Shown here: piece by piece, positions 18,550 through 29,592 of the stretch | Layout: every line of letters begins with the position of its first letter | How positions within the stretch are numbered: the first letter of the stretch is position 1 | DNA from: Terriglobia bacterium | Lineage (GTDB): Bacteria > Acidobacteriota > Terriglobia > Bryobacterales > Bryobacteraceae | Reading direction: 5' to 3' | Assembly: GCA_021324615.1 (NCBI GenBank) | Contig: JAJPIT010000029.1 | Location: 1 to 64,000, forward strand | Length of the DNA stretch: 64,000 nt | The notes under the pieces: model-generated | Seen by the model: only the letters and a program-made list of their open reading frames with translations | Databases searched by the model: none | Told to the model about the DNA's origin: nothing | Translations under genes and position numbers: made by a program

Positions 18550-20124
18550 TCAGGGCAGCTTGAACGCGATCAGGTTCTGCCCCGAAACGACCGCGATGTA
18601 CTGCTTCCCCCGAAATGTGTAGCTGACCGCGGGAGCGCGGATCGGAGCGCCCGTCGCGAAATGCCACAACGTTTTTCCGGTCCTTGCGTCCAGCGCCATA
18701 AAATATCCGTCCGAATCGCCCGTGAACACCAGCCCGCCCGCCGTCGCCAGCATTCCCGATGGCGTGCTCACCAGCTCGTGCTTCCATTTCGTGACGCCGG
18801 TCGCCGGATCCACGGCCACCACCGACCCCGTCTGCGGATCCTTCGGAACGCGAAACGCATCGCCGGCCTGATACTGCTTGCCCTCGACGTATTCCTGTTT
18901 TTCAAGATCGAACAACTGGCAGCCGTCGGTGGAGGAAAAATAGTAAAGCCCTGTCTGGGGACTGTAGGCCGTCGCGTTCCAATTATGCCCGCCGCCCAGC
19001 CCCGGACAAACCAGCGTGCCTTCCGGCGTGGGCTCGCGATTGGCGATCAGAATCGGCCGGCCCTCAGCGGTCAGCCCGTCGGTCCAATTAATTTTCGTGT
19101 ACGGCTTGGCGGTGATGAATTTTCCCGTCGCCCGGTCGAGCAGATAATAGAACCCGTTGCGATTGGCCTGCCCTACAGCCTTGATTCTCTTGCCGTCGAC
19201 GGTCACATCCATCAGTACCGGATCGGCCACCGCATCCCAATCGTGGACGTCATGGGGGGTCATTTGAAAGTACCACTTTAATTTTCCGGTATCCGCATCA
19301 AGGGCCACGATTGCACAGGTGTAGAGGTTATCGCCCGGCCGGACGTCGCCATCCATATCCGGGCCGGGGTTGCCGATTCCCCAATAAATGAGATTCAGCT
19401 CCGGATCGTAAGTACCTGTGATCCAAGTAGATCCGCCACCTGTCTTAAAGGAATTTCCACCCCAGCTCTCAATGCCCTTCTCGCCGGGTGCGGGAACCGT
19501 ATAGAATCTCCAGCGGCGCTTGCCCGTATTGGCATCGTAGGCGTCTACGTAGCCGCGGATTCCCCACTCCGCGCCCGCCGTGCCAACCACCACCATATCC
19601 TTCACCACCAGCGGCGCAATGGTGTTGGAATAACCCTTTTTGTAATCGTCGATGGGGGTTTCCCAGATCACCCTGCCGGATTTTGAGTCAAGTGCAACCA
19701 GCGTGGATTGAATGTTCACTTTGAACAGCTTGTCGCCGAGCATCGCGAATCCGCGATTCACGGTCCCGCAGCACAGACCGAGGCCCGAGGGCACGTAATC
19801 CGAATAGCTCCAGATCTTGCGGCCGGTCAGCAGATCGACCGCCCAGGCGTTATTCGACGGGCCGGTGAGATACATCATTCCGCCGACCACTAGCGGCGTG
19901 GTCTCGTTGTTGCCGGGAACGCCGGTGGGCAGAATCCAGGCCGGCGCAAGCTGCGCGACGTTGGCCGCCGTCACCTGAGCGAGCGGGCTGAAGCGCCAGC
20001 CCTGATAATTGCGGCCATAGGTGAGCCAGGTGTCCGGATCCTGCTGGGCATGAACCAGCGCGTCGCTGGTTACCTGCCCGTTTGCGGCCAACGCCGCCAC
20101 GAAAATCCAGAGAAGTTTTCTCAT
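18550..20124 (-). CDS. PQQ-dependent alcohol dehydrogenase (quinoprotein), lanthanide type likely
   Basis: A 524-residue periplasmic eight-bladed propeller with signal peptide MRKLLWIFVAALAANG. Cys118-Cys119 (GLCCGTVNRG) match the vicinal disulfide of methanol/ethanol dehydrogenases. Glu186 (GAEWGIRGY), Asn252 (WGIGNPGP) and Asp295 (HDVHDWD) fit the metal-ligand and catalytic positions. Asp297 sits two residues after the catalytic Asp, the position that marks lanthanide-dependent XoxF/ExaF-type enzymes. It overlaps the dihaem cytochrome c gene by 4 bases, which should take its electrons. No PQQ synthesis genes are in the window. Confidence 0.88.
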   Translation of the reverse strand: MRKLLWIFVAALAANGQVTSDALVHAQQDPDTWLTYGRNYQGWRFSPLAQVTAANVAQLAPAWILPTGVPGNNETTPLVVGGMMYLTGPSNNAWAVDLLTGRKIWSYSDYVPSGLGLCCGTVNRGFAMLGDKLFKVNIQSTLVALDSKSGRVIWETPIDDYKKGYSNTIAPLVVKDMVVVGTAGAEWGIRGYVDAYDANTGKRRWRFYTVPAPGEKGIESWGGNSFKTGGGSTWITGTYDPELNLIYWGIGNPGPDMDGDVRPGDNLYTCAIVALDADTGKLKWYFQMTPHDVHDWDAVADPVLMDVTVDGKRIKAVGQANRNGFYYLLDRATGKFITAKPYTKINWTDGLTAEGRPILIANREPTPEGTLVCPGLGGGHNWNATAYSPQTGLYYFSSTDGCQLFDLEKQEYVEGKQYQAGDAFRVPKDPQTGSVVAVDPATGVTKWKHELVSTPSGMLATAGGLVFTGDSDGYFMALDARTGKTLWHFATGAPIRAPAVSYTFRGKQYIAVVSGQNLIAFKLP

Positions 20125-21011
20125 TGCATGTTGGCCTTGCTTTGCGATTTCAAAATGTAGGCGACGATGTCGTCGATCTGCGCCGGGCTGAATTTCCTGG
20201 CGTAATCGCCCGGCATCATCGATCGCATCTCCCGCTTCACCGATCTGATTTCATCGCGCAGAAAGCTGCGCTCGTTGCCGGATGGATCAATCAGCCGCAC
20301 CGAAAAATTATCGACCCACCGCTCCACGCCGGTGATCGTCTGCCCGTCGCGCGTCACCACGGTCACGACCGCAAATCCCGGAGTGATGTCCGCGTTCGGA
20401 TCGACAATGGATTGCTTGATACGGTCGGCGTTGTTGCGCCGGCTGCCGCGGCTCAGATCCGGGCCCAGCCTCCCGCCGCGCGAGCCCAGGGTATGGCACT
20501 GGCCGCACTTCGCCTCGCCCCAGAACAGTTTTTCGCCCGCCGCCGGATCGCCGGTATAGGACATGCTGACCGCGGAAAGGGACCGCACAAAAGTCACCAG
20601 CCGCCAGATCTGATCCGATCCGAGCGACTGGAACGACGGCATCAGCGTCCCGCGCACGCCCTCGGAGATGACGCGGAACAGGTCGCCATCGGTGCGCCCG
20701 GCCTTGAACTGGCCGCGGGTCAGATCGGGCGGATGCATGCCCTCGGCCTGGCCCTGCGCTCCTTCGCCGGTGGCGCCGTGGCAGGGGGCGCAGGATTGCA
20801 GAAACAGCTTTTGGCCGTCCGCGATCGCTTGCGGGTTGCCGGCGAAGGGATTCGTCTGGGCGAAGGCGAGGGCGGCCAGGGCGAAAAACAAGGCGCCGGC
20901 GGGGAAAAATTTCGTCCCCGGGGGCCGCTTCGCGCCGCGCTTCGGATTGGAAAGAAACCGCGGCCGCAAGCCGGGAAGAACGAATGGGGCACGAGCGATT
21001 TGCCGCCGCAT
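20121..21011 (-). CDS. Exported dihaem cytochrome c
   Basis: A 296-residue protein with two haem c sites, CAPCH (74-78) and CGQCH (169-173). Met124 in TLMPSF is a likely axial ligand for the first haem, and the late MMPGDY region for the second. The hydrophobic export helix lies unusually far in (about 35-52) behind a basic N-region, so translation could start later, but no better ATG/GTG/TTG is seen. An extended -10 (TGGTAGAAT, 21033-21025) ends 13 nt before the ATG. Directly coupled to the PQQ dehydrogenase, it is the probable electron acceptor. Confidence 0.88.
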   Translation of the reverse strand: MRRQIARAPFVLPGLRPRFLSNPKRGAKRPPGTKFFPAGALFFALAALAFAQTNPFAGNPQAIADGQKLFLQSCAPCHGATGEGAQGQAEGMHPPDLTRGQFKAGRTDGDLFRVISEGVRGTLMPSFQSLGSDQIWRLVTFVRSLSAVSMSYTGDPAAGEKLFWGEAKCGQCHTLGSRGGRLGPDLSRGSRRNNADRIKQSIVDPNADITPGFAVVTVVTRDGQTITGVERWVDNFSVRLIDPSGNERSFLRDEIRSVKREMRSMMPGDYARKFSPAQIDDIVAYILKSQSKANMQ

Positions 21012-21024
21012 TGGTACGGGCCAA

Positions 21025-21033
21025 ATTCTACCA
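21025..21033 (-). promoter_or_regulatory. Extended -10 promoter for the cytochrome c / PQQ dehydrogenase pair
   Basis: On the minus strand TG-G-TAGAAT (5 of 6 core matches with the TGn extension) lies 13 nt before the cytochrome ATG. It overlaps the last codons of the upstream membrane-protein gene. The predicted leader is only about 6-7 nt, with no Shine-Dalgarno. Confidence 0.5.
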
Positions 21034-23871
21034 AAATCCGATGCCGCGTATGAGGTACGATGCTTTACGCCTGTCGGGCGGGCGCAGGCGGGCGGCCGCC
21101 GACGCGCGGATCTCGATGCGATGCTTGCCGCCGGCGAGCTCGCCCGATTGCAGCTCGAAATCGCCCGGCTCGATTTTTTGCTTCACCGATTCCCGCCCGT
21201 CCACAAGCAGGGTAATCTCGACCGGCCCGAACGGAGCGGCGCCTTTGAGCCGCAACCGCGAGGAGCCCCGCAGCAGGAAAAACGCGTCCTCCGACGCCCA
21301 TCCATCCTCATAAACGCCCGCAAATTCCAGATTCGGATTTGCCAGATCGGAGGGAAAATGTTCCACCGTGCGCGGAGCGCTGAGCGCGTTGTACTCCTCA
21401 TCGGAGATGGCGGAAATATCGCGCACAAATCCGGTGATCCGCCGCCGGTCGAGCCGCACCGGCCGCCCGTAGAGTCCCATGAGGCCGGATTTGTCGTTGG
21501 GCATTTGAAACGGCTCCCGCCCCATGTCGAGCATCAAATAATCGTCCCCTTCGATCCGCTGCGGCTCGATTACCGGCGAAAAAAATCTTCCCGCGCCGCG
21601 CGCGCCGCGGGCGATCCCGATACGCTCCGATCCGATTGCCGTAATGGGCGGAATCCGGTTCTCGCCGTCGCTGTTAAGCGTCGCCGTATATTCGACCACC
21701 AGACGCGCCCGCGCCGAAGGATGCAGGATTTGAAACAGCAGATAGCGCCCGGCGGAGGCCATCATGCCCGGAAAGAAATAATCCGGCTCGGCGGAGTAGA
21801 ACGCGATGTTCCCTGGCGTCCCGAACGGTCCGGAGATGGCCTCGCTTCCGCCCAACCGCGAAACGACCGCGATGAGATGATCGCGGGCCTGCCCGGCATC
21901 GGCAAAGGCGACGAAGGCGGATTGAGGATGGCGATGATTGAGCGGGCCCGCATCCGGACCGGTGGCGAGAAGGCGCGCATCGGCCTGCCGCGGGCCGCGC
22001 CAGCGGTAAAAAACGTTTTGGCTCGAACCCACAGGCCCGGTCTTCATATCGAAAACCGCCATTCCATCGCGCTCCTGCCGCGCCCGGGCCAGGCGCAGCG
22101 CGCTTTGCGCGAGGTTGGGACGAAGCCAGTTCCCCATCCGAAATTCATCCTGTTCGGGATGCAGATTCGCGGCGTGCTGAAAAAAATCGCCGGCGGGGAG
22201 ATTCAGTTCCGCGGGATTGAAGTACACCGCCTCAAGGCTGGAGAGGATCACGTTATCGCTGTCGGAAATGATGGAGCGGAGCGGCTGCCGGCGCAAGAGC
22301 GCCAGTTGCTCAAGCAGACCGCGGGAAGATGCCATCGGAAGGTTGGCGAAGCTGCCCGGGGCGCCCAAGCTGCGCCGGACGTAATAAATCTGGCTGGGCA
22401 GGCCGAGGGCGGCAATCAGCAGGAAGACCGCCAGTGACAATTTACGGATGCGCGCAGAGGGCAGGCTCAGGGCGCCGGATGCCAGCGAGGCGAGCAGGAA
22501 CGGTTGAATGTACATGGCCAGCTTGAACAAGCCGAAATCGCCGCCGCTGGCGTACAACTTGGCGGCAACTGCGAGCATGGCCAGCGCGATCAGCGCCGCC
22601 GGGCTCCTTTTCCATGCCCGCCACAGAATTACGCCCGCGGCGAGGAGCAGGAGCAGCCCGCCGGCGGCGATCGCGGCATTCATCATCCAGCCCGGGCCCT
22701 GCTCGCCGCCGATGGGAACGAAGCCCCACAGATTGGCGAGACCGCTGGGGACCAGATAATAGGGAAATTTGCTCGAATTGGGATCGGCGCGTTCGAAACT
22801 TCGCGCCGCCTGGCGATCGAGGAACGGCAGGATCGCCAGCAGCCAGCTCCGCAGAAAAAGCGCGACCACCGCGAACAAACCCAGGTAAGGCAGGATCAGC
22901 GAACGCAATTTTTCCATCCGCCGCGTGGAGGGTGAAGGCGAGATGAGCTCGAAGGCGTGGTAAAGCATGGCGGCGGCAATCAGGAACGGAAGAATTTCGT
23001 AATAAGCCACGATCAGCGCCGCAACGGGCACGCCCGCGTAGAAGGAAAATCGCGCGGCGCCGCCCTTGACGGGTTCCAGCAGAATGGCGGCGCAGATCGA
23101 CAGCAGCGCCAGTCCAAACACCTGAGGCATTAATTGGTACATCGCGCCGAGTGTGTTTAAAGGCGACACCGCCAGCCACGCGCAGGTCACGATCGCCGCG
23201 GTTGGAAAACGATCTTCGGCGAGTACCAGCGCGCCCGCCGCCGCGATCAGGCTGAGGTGCAAGGCGATGAGCAGGGGCATGTACACTTGAAAACCGGTCA
23301 GTCTGGTCAGGCTGATCAGCCAGGCGATCAGCAGATCGCTGCCGCAGCGCGTTCCTTCGATGGCGTAGGAAAACCAGTAGCTCGCACCGAGGTCGCGGTT
23401 ATTCAGCAGCGCGGCGGCATCCGGCAATTCGTAGTAGCCGTGCGAGGCGAAACGATGCGCCATCATCACGAAGCTGCACATATCGTTGTTGCCGTAGCTG
23501 ATCCAGTTGAACCCGTAGAGCAGCATGGGATAGCCGGCCAGAAGCGCCGCGCAAACCAGAATCAGCGCGAACGGGGCGAGCCGGCGCGGCGAAACGCGCG
23601 GACGGCGCATCCAGAGAACCGCGGCGGCGGCGGCGCAGAGCACGATGGTCAACGGCCAGGCAAATCGTCCCACCGGAACATTCATCTGATTCAGCACAAA
23701 GACGGGCAGCACCAGCATGGCCGCGCCCAGGCCTGGCGCCATCAGCGCACCGCGCAGTGAATCCCTCCGCGGCGACAGGATCGCGGTGAAGGCCGCGCCG
23801 AGAGCGCAGAACAGCGCAAAGAGTCCGAAAGAGAGCAGTAGAGCGAGCAAGCTTTCGTATGAGACTAGCAC
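21028..23871 (-). CDS. Large polytopic membrane protein with soluble C-terminal half
   Basis: A 947-residue protein. The first 500 residues contain at least a dozen hydrophobic helices separated by short loops and end near LPSQIYYVRRS. The remainder is soluble and beta-rich and would lie outside the cytoplasm. A conserved-looking loop YGNNDMCSFVMMAHRFASHGYYELPD follows an early helix pair. The architecture resembles GT-C glycosyltransferases or arabinosyltransferase-like proteins, but no catalytic signature is recognised, so this remains a suggestion. Translation begins at GTG, 9 bases after the polA stop, with GGAAAGG directly before it. Confidence 0.7.
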   Translation of the reverse strand: MLVSYESLLALLLSFGLFALFCALGAAFTAILSPRRDSLRGALMAPGLGAAMLVLPVFVLNQMNVPVGRFAWPLTIVLCAAAAAVLWMRRPRVSPRRLAPFALILVCAALLAGYPMLLYGFNWISYGNNDMCSFVMMAHRFASHGYYELPDAAALLNNRDLGASYWFSYAIEGTRCGSDLLIAWLISLTRLTGFQVYMPLLIALHLSLIAAAGALVLAEDRFPTAAIVTCAWLAVSPLNTLGAMYQLMPQVFGLALLSICAAILLEPVKGGAARFSFYAGVPVAALIVAYYEILPFLIAAAMLYHAFELISPSPSTRRMEKLRSLILPYLGLFAVVALFLRSWLLAILPFLDRQAARSFERADPNSSKFPYYLVPSGLANLWGFVPIGGEQGPGWMMNAAIAAGGLLLLLAAGVILWRAWKRSPAALIALAMLAVAAKLYASGGDFGLFKLAMYIQPFLLASLASGALSLPSARIRKLSLAVFLLIAALGLPSQIYYVRRSLGAPGSFANLPMASSRGLLEQLALLRRQPLRSIISDSDNVILSSLEAVYFNPAELNLPAGDFFQHAANLHPEQDEFRMGNWLRPNLAQSALRLARARQERDGMAVFDMKTGPVGSSQNVFYRWRGPRQADARLLATGPDAGPLNHRHPQSAFVAFADAGQARDHLIAVVSRLGGSEAISGPFGTPGNIAFYSAEPDYFFPGMMASAGRYLLFQILHPSARARLVVEYTATLNSDGENRIPPITAIGSERIGIARGARGAGRFFSPVIEPQRIEGDDYLMLDMGREPFQMPNDKSGLMGLYGRPVRLDRRRITGFVRDISAISDEEYNALSAPRTVEHFPSDLANPNLEFAGVYEDGWASEDAFFLLRGSSRLRLKGAAPFGPVEITLLVDGRESVKQKIEPGDFELQSGELAGGKHRIEIRASAAARLRPPDRRKASYLIRGIGFW

Positions 23872-23880
23872 CTTTCCGCG

Positions 23881-26403
<2,523 letters not shown>

Positions 26404-26451
26404 GTTACGACCGCGCCATGGCGGCGCCCCCTGCGCCCGGCCTGCGGCGGG

Positions 26452-26610
26452 CTAACTGCCGGGAGCGGGCCCAATCTCCTGATCCGGCGGTTCCTGTCTT
26501 TCCCTCGCCTGGCGGCGTCGCAGGCGCTTTTCCAGCTTGACTTGCTGGCGTTCCTTGCGCTGCTGCTCCTTCTGGCGCTTCTTAAATGATTGCGGGCCAC
26601 GTCCGGCCAT
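26452..26610 (-). CDS. Small very basic protein, 52 residues
   Basis: A 52-residue protein (MAGRGPQSFKKRQKEQQRKE...) that is almost wholly Lys/Arg/Gln/Glu in a predicted single helix, ending in a Pro/Gly tail. A perfect AAGGAGG lies 4-5 nt before the ATG at 26608-26610, stronger than at most genes here, which decides both the start and its reality. It sits 48 bases upstream of polA in the same direction. A nucleic-acid or ribosome-binding role is plausible from charge alone. No family is named. Confidence 0.7.
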   Translation of the reverse strand: MAGRGPQSFKKRQKEQQRKERQQVKLEKRLRRRQARERQEPPDQEIGPAPGS

Positions 26611-26771
26611 ACGGCCTCCTTGGATCGGAAGGGATTTCGCGCGCGGGGCAGCCACCGCCGCCGGCCGCGCAGAACGGGAACAACAGCGGTGTTGGCGCTT
26701 TCAGGATAGCAGACCGCGAAATTGTTTCCGCAAGACAAACTCCTTTGCCGGGCCGCCGCTGGTGGAGGATA

Positions 26772-26777
26772 TATAAT
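26772..26777 (+). promoter_or_regulatory. Consensus -10 TATAAT close to the YncE-like gene start
   Basis: A perfect TATAAT ends 10 nt before the ATG at 26788, so the transcript would begin about 3-4 nt before the start codon. No -35 at the standard distance is evident; TTGCCG lies at 26745-26750, 21 nt upstream. Part of the leaderless pattern in this window. Confidence 0.55.
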
Positions 26778-26787
26778 AAATGCCGCC

Positions 26788-27786
26788 ATGCCTCGCACCG
26801 CTGTTTTTCTGACGATCGCCGCCGCGTGCTTGTGCGCGCAGCCACCCGCCTACCGGATCGCGCACCGCTATCGCCTGGGCGGCGAGGGAGGCTGGGATTA
26901 CGTGGTGCCGGATCCGCCCAGCGGGAGGGTATTTCTGGCCCGTGAAAACCGGCTCATGGTGGTGGAGGAAAGCAGCGGCAAGCTGTTGGGCGAGGTGACC
27001 GGCATCGACGGCGCGCACGGCACCGCCATCGCCGCCAAGACCGGCCACGGATTCGCCACCGAGGGACACGGCCAATCCGTCGCCATGTTCGATTTGAAGA
27101 CGTACCAAGTCCTCCGCCACATCCCGGCCGCCGAAGACGCCGACGCCATTTTGTACGATGCGCCCTCCAACCGGGTGTTCACGCTGAACGGCGACGCCCA
27201 CTCCTCGACGGTGATCGACCCGGTGGAGGGAAAGCGCATCGCCACGGTGCCGCTCGGCGGCAAGCCCGAGTACGGCGTCTCGGCGGGCGACGGCAAGGTT
27301 TACGCAAACCTGACCGACGTCAGCGAAGTGGTGGAAATCGACGCCAAGGCGGCCACAGTGACGCGGCGCTGGCCGGCGGCGCCGTGCCGGCAGCCGGTGT
27401 CGATGGCGATCGATGCTGCGCACCACCGCCTGTTCAGCGGCTGCCGCAGCGGGTTGATGGCCGTTTCCGATTCTCAGGCCGGAAAGATCGTCGCCAGCAT
27501 CCCCATCGGCGCGGGCGTTGACGGCGCCGGCTTCGATCCCGCCACCGGGGACGCCTTCGCCTCGACGGCCGACGGCAAACTCACTGTAATTCATGAGGAC
27601 AGCCCGGACCGGTACCGCGTCGTCCAGGAGATCGCCACTCCGGAGCGTTCGCGAAACATGGGACTCGATCCGCGCACGCATCAGATTTTCGTTCCGTCGG
27701 CCGAATTCGGTCCGGCCGGCGGCGCGCGCCGCCCTCCGGTGCTTGCGGGAACGTTTACGCTTCTGGTCATCGAACCCGCACGCTAG
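26788..27786 (+). CDS. Secreted YncE-like beta-propeller protein
   Basis: A 332-residue exported protein with signal peptide MPRTAVFLTIAAACLCAQ. Repeated blade motifs follow: SGRVFLARENRLMVVEESSGKLL, SNRVFTLNGDAHSSTVID, HHRLFSGCRSGLMAVSDSQAG. These are typical of six- or seven-bladed YncE/YVTN propellers that bind partners at the cell surface. The GHGTAIA and NMGLDPRTHQIFVPSAEFG segments are common in acidobacterial members. The ATG at 26788 is chosen for the signal peptide and because TATAAT ends 10 nt upstream. Ligand unknown. Confidence 0.82.
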   Translation: MPRTAVFLTIAAACLCAQPPAYRIAHRYRLGGEGGWDYVVPDPPSGRVFLARENRLMVVEESSGKLLGEVTGIDGAHGTAIAAKTGHGFATEGHGQSVAMFDLKTYQVLRHIPAAEDADAILYDAPSNRVFTLNGDAHSSTVIDPVEGKRIATVPLGGKPEYGVSAGDGKVYANLTDVSEVVEIDAKAATVTRRWPAAPCRQPVSMAIDAAHHRLFSGCRSGLMAVSDSQAGKIVASIPIGAGVDGAGFDPATGDAFASTADGKLTVIHEDSPDRYRVVQEIATPERSRNMGLDPRTHQIFVPSAEFGPAGGARRPPVLAGTFTLLVIEPAR

Positions 27787-27906
27787 CCGATGAGAGCGCG
27801 GAGGGCGGATGTTCCTCCGCACCGGCGCGCTGGACACCGCGCCGCGCAAGCCGCTACGATGTCTGAAGCGAGGTTCCCTCCGCGGTCGAACGCTCGCCAG
27901 CCCTGA

Positions 27907-29526
27907 ATGCCCGAACCATTGAGGCGCGCGGTCATCATCGGCGCGGGTCCGGCCGGCCTGACCGCCGCGCTGGAGCTTCTGCGCCGTACCGATATTGTGC
28001 CCATCGTGCTGGAGCAGAGCTCCGCCATGGGCGGCATCTCCCGTACCGTCAACTATAAGGGCAACCGCATCGATATTGGAGGGCATCGCTTTTTCTCCAA
28101 GTCCGACCGGGTGATGAACTGGTGGCTGGAGGTGATGCCGCTGGAAGCCACTTCGGAAGCGGCCACCTTCATCACCTACCACAATCAAAGCCGCAGCATC
28201 TCCTCCAGCGGCGGGCGCGCCGCCGACGCCCGCCTGGAGGACCGGGTCATGCTGATCCGCAACCGGAAATCGCGGATCTATTTTCTGCGCAAGTTTTTTG
28301 AATATCCGATCACTCTGAGCGCGCAGACGCTGCGCAACCTGGGAATGTGGCGCACCGTGAAAATCGGAGTCAGCTACGCCCGCAGCGCCCTCCGCCAGAT
28401 CCGGCCGGAAAAGACGCTGGAGGATTTTTTCATCAACCGCTTCGGCCGCCAGCTTTATCTCACGTTTGTCAAATCCTACACCGAGAAGGTGTGGGGCGTG
28501 CCCTGCAACCAGATCAGCGCCGAGTGGGGCGCGCAGCGGGTCAAGGGCCTGTCCATCACCAAGGCCGTCGTTCATTTCCTCAAAAAGCTGGGCGGCGGAG
28601 AAAAAAGCCTGCGCCAGAAAAACGTGGAGACGTCGCTGATCGAAAAATTTCTCTATCCCAAATTCGGCCCCGGCCAGCTTTGGGAGTGCGTGGCGCAAAT
28701 GGTCCGGGATCGCGGCGGCGTCATCGAAACCGGCTGGTGCGTGGACCGCATCCTGACCCAGGACGGCCGGGTGACGGCAGTGGAAGCCGTGGGCCAGGAT
28801 GGCGCCCGGAAACGCTTCGCCGGAGATTATTTCTTTTCCACCATGCCGGTCAAGGAGCTGATCCGCGCGCTCGGCGCCGTCGTTCCGGAAAACGTCCGGC
28901 AGGTCAGCGAAGGGCTGATCTACCGCGATTTCATCACCGTCGGCATGCTCGTCAACAAGCTCAAGATCAGCGACCGGGACGGTGCCGATTCGGCCGGCGC
29001 GCGCCTGCTCAAAGACAACTGGATCTATGTGCAGGAGCCCGACGTGCTGGTGGGACGCATCCAGATCTTCAACAACTGGAGCCCCTACATGGTCTCCGAT
29101 CCGCAAAAGGTGTGGATGGGCCTGGAGTATTTCTGCAACGAAACCGACGAACTATGGCGGAAACCCGACGCGGAAATGATCGCGCTCGCCGCCGAAGAGA
29201 TGGAGCGCATCGGGATCTTTTCCCGCTCCGATCTGCTGGACGCCGTGGTCATCCGGGTCCCCAAAACCTACCCCGCCTACTTCGGCACCTACGACCGTTT
29301 CCCGGAGCTGCGCGATTACGTTGACCGGTTCGAAAATCTCTATCTGATCGGCCGCAACGGCATGCACCGCTACAACAATCAGGACCATTCCATGCTCACG
29401 GCCATGACCGCCGTCGATAACATCGTCGCGGGCCGGACCGACAAATCCAACATCTGGGCGGTCAACACCGAGCAGGATTATCACGAAACGAAAACCGAGA
29501 CGCCCCCGGCGCGGACCGGAGCCTGA
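27907..29526 (+). CDS. FAD-dependent amine-oxidase-fold protein (HemY/UDP-galactopyranose-mutase-like)
   Basis: A 539-residue cytoplasmic flavoprotein. The dinucleotide-binding site [18 protein letters not shown] opens the protein, followed by [19 protein letters not shown], the second FAD-contact motif of the protoporphyrinogen-oxidase-like family. The C-terminus has [19 protein letters not shown], a conserved FAD-binding end. Such proteins often occur with polysaccharide genes and may oxidise a lipid-linked sugar or a carotenoid-like substrate. The reaction cannot be told. The 120-base upstream gap includes a GCGGAGG/CCTCCGC hairpin and no clear ribosome site. Confidence 0.83.
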   Translation: MPEPLRRAVIIGAGPAGLTAALELLRRTDIVPIVLEQSSAMGGISRTVNYKGNRIDIGGHRFFSKSDRVMNWWLEVMPLEATSEAATFITYHNQSRSISSSGGRAADARLEDRVMLIRNRKSRIYFLRKFFEYPITLSAQTLRNLGMWRTVKIGVSYARSALRQIRPEKTLEDFFINRFGRQLYLTFVKSYTEKVWGVPCNQISAEWGAQRVKGLSITKAVVHFLKKLGGGEKSLRQKNVETSLIEKFLYPKFGPGQLWECVAQMVRDRGGVIETGWCVDRILTQDGRVTAVEAVGQDGARKRFAGDYFFSTMPVKELIRALGAVVPENVRQVSEGLIYRDFITVGMLVNKLKISDRDGADSAGARLLKDNWIYVQEPDVLVGRIQIFNNWSPYMVSDPQKVWMGLEYFCNETDELWRKPDAEMIALAAEEMERIGIFSRSDLLDAVVIRVPKTYPAYFGTYDRFPELRDYVDRFENLYLIGRNGMHRYNNQDHSMLTAMTAVDNIVAGRTDKSNIWAVNTEQDYHETKTETPPARTGA

Positions 29527-29580
29527 AGCGGCCCGGATCCTTGCCCGCCTGTGCCGGGCGTTCCGCCCGCGCGGTTCCGT

Positions 29581-29586
29581 TAAGAT
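29581..29586 (+). promoter_or_regulatory. Candidate -10 TAAGAT, 6 nt before a GTG start
   Basis: TAAGAT matches 4 of 6 consensus bases and ends exactly 6 nt before the GTG at 29593. The ATG at 29587 immediately abuts the hexamer and would be upstream of the expected transcription start, which argues for GTG as the true start. Confidence 0.45.
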
Positions 29587-29592
29587 ATGTAC

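Noticed and set aside
26701-29106. 801-codon open frame on the minus strand opposite the propeller and flavoprotein genes
   Set aside because: It spans two well-supported genes and the intergenic region, and its composition is that of antisense to high-GC coding DNA.
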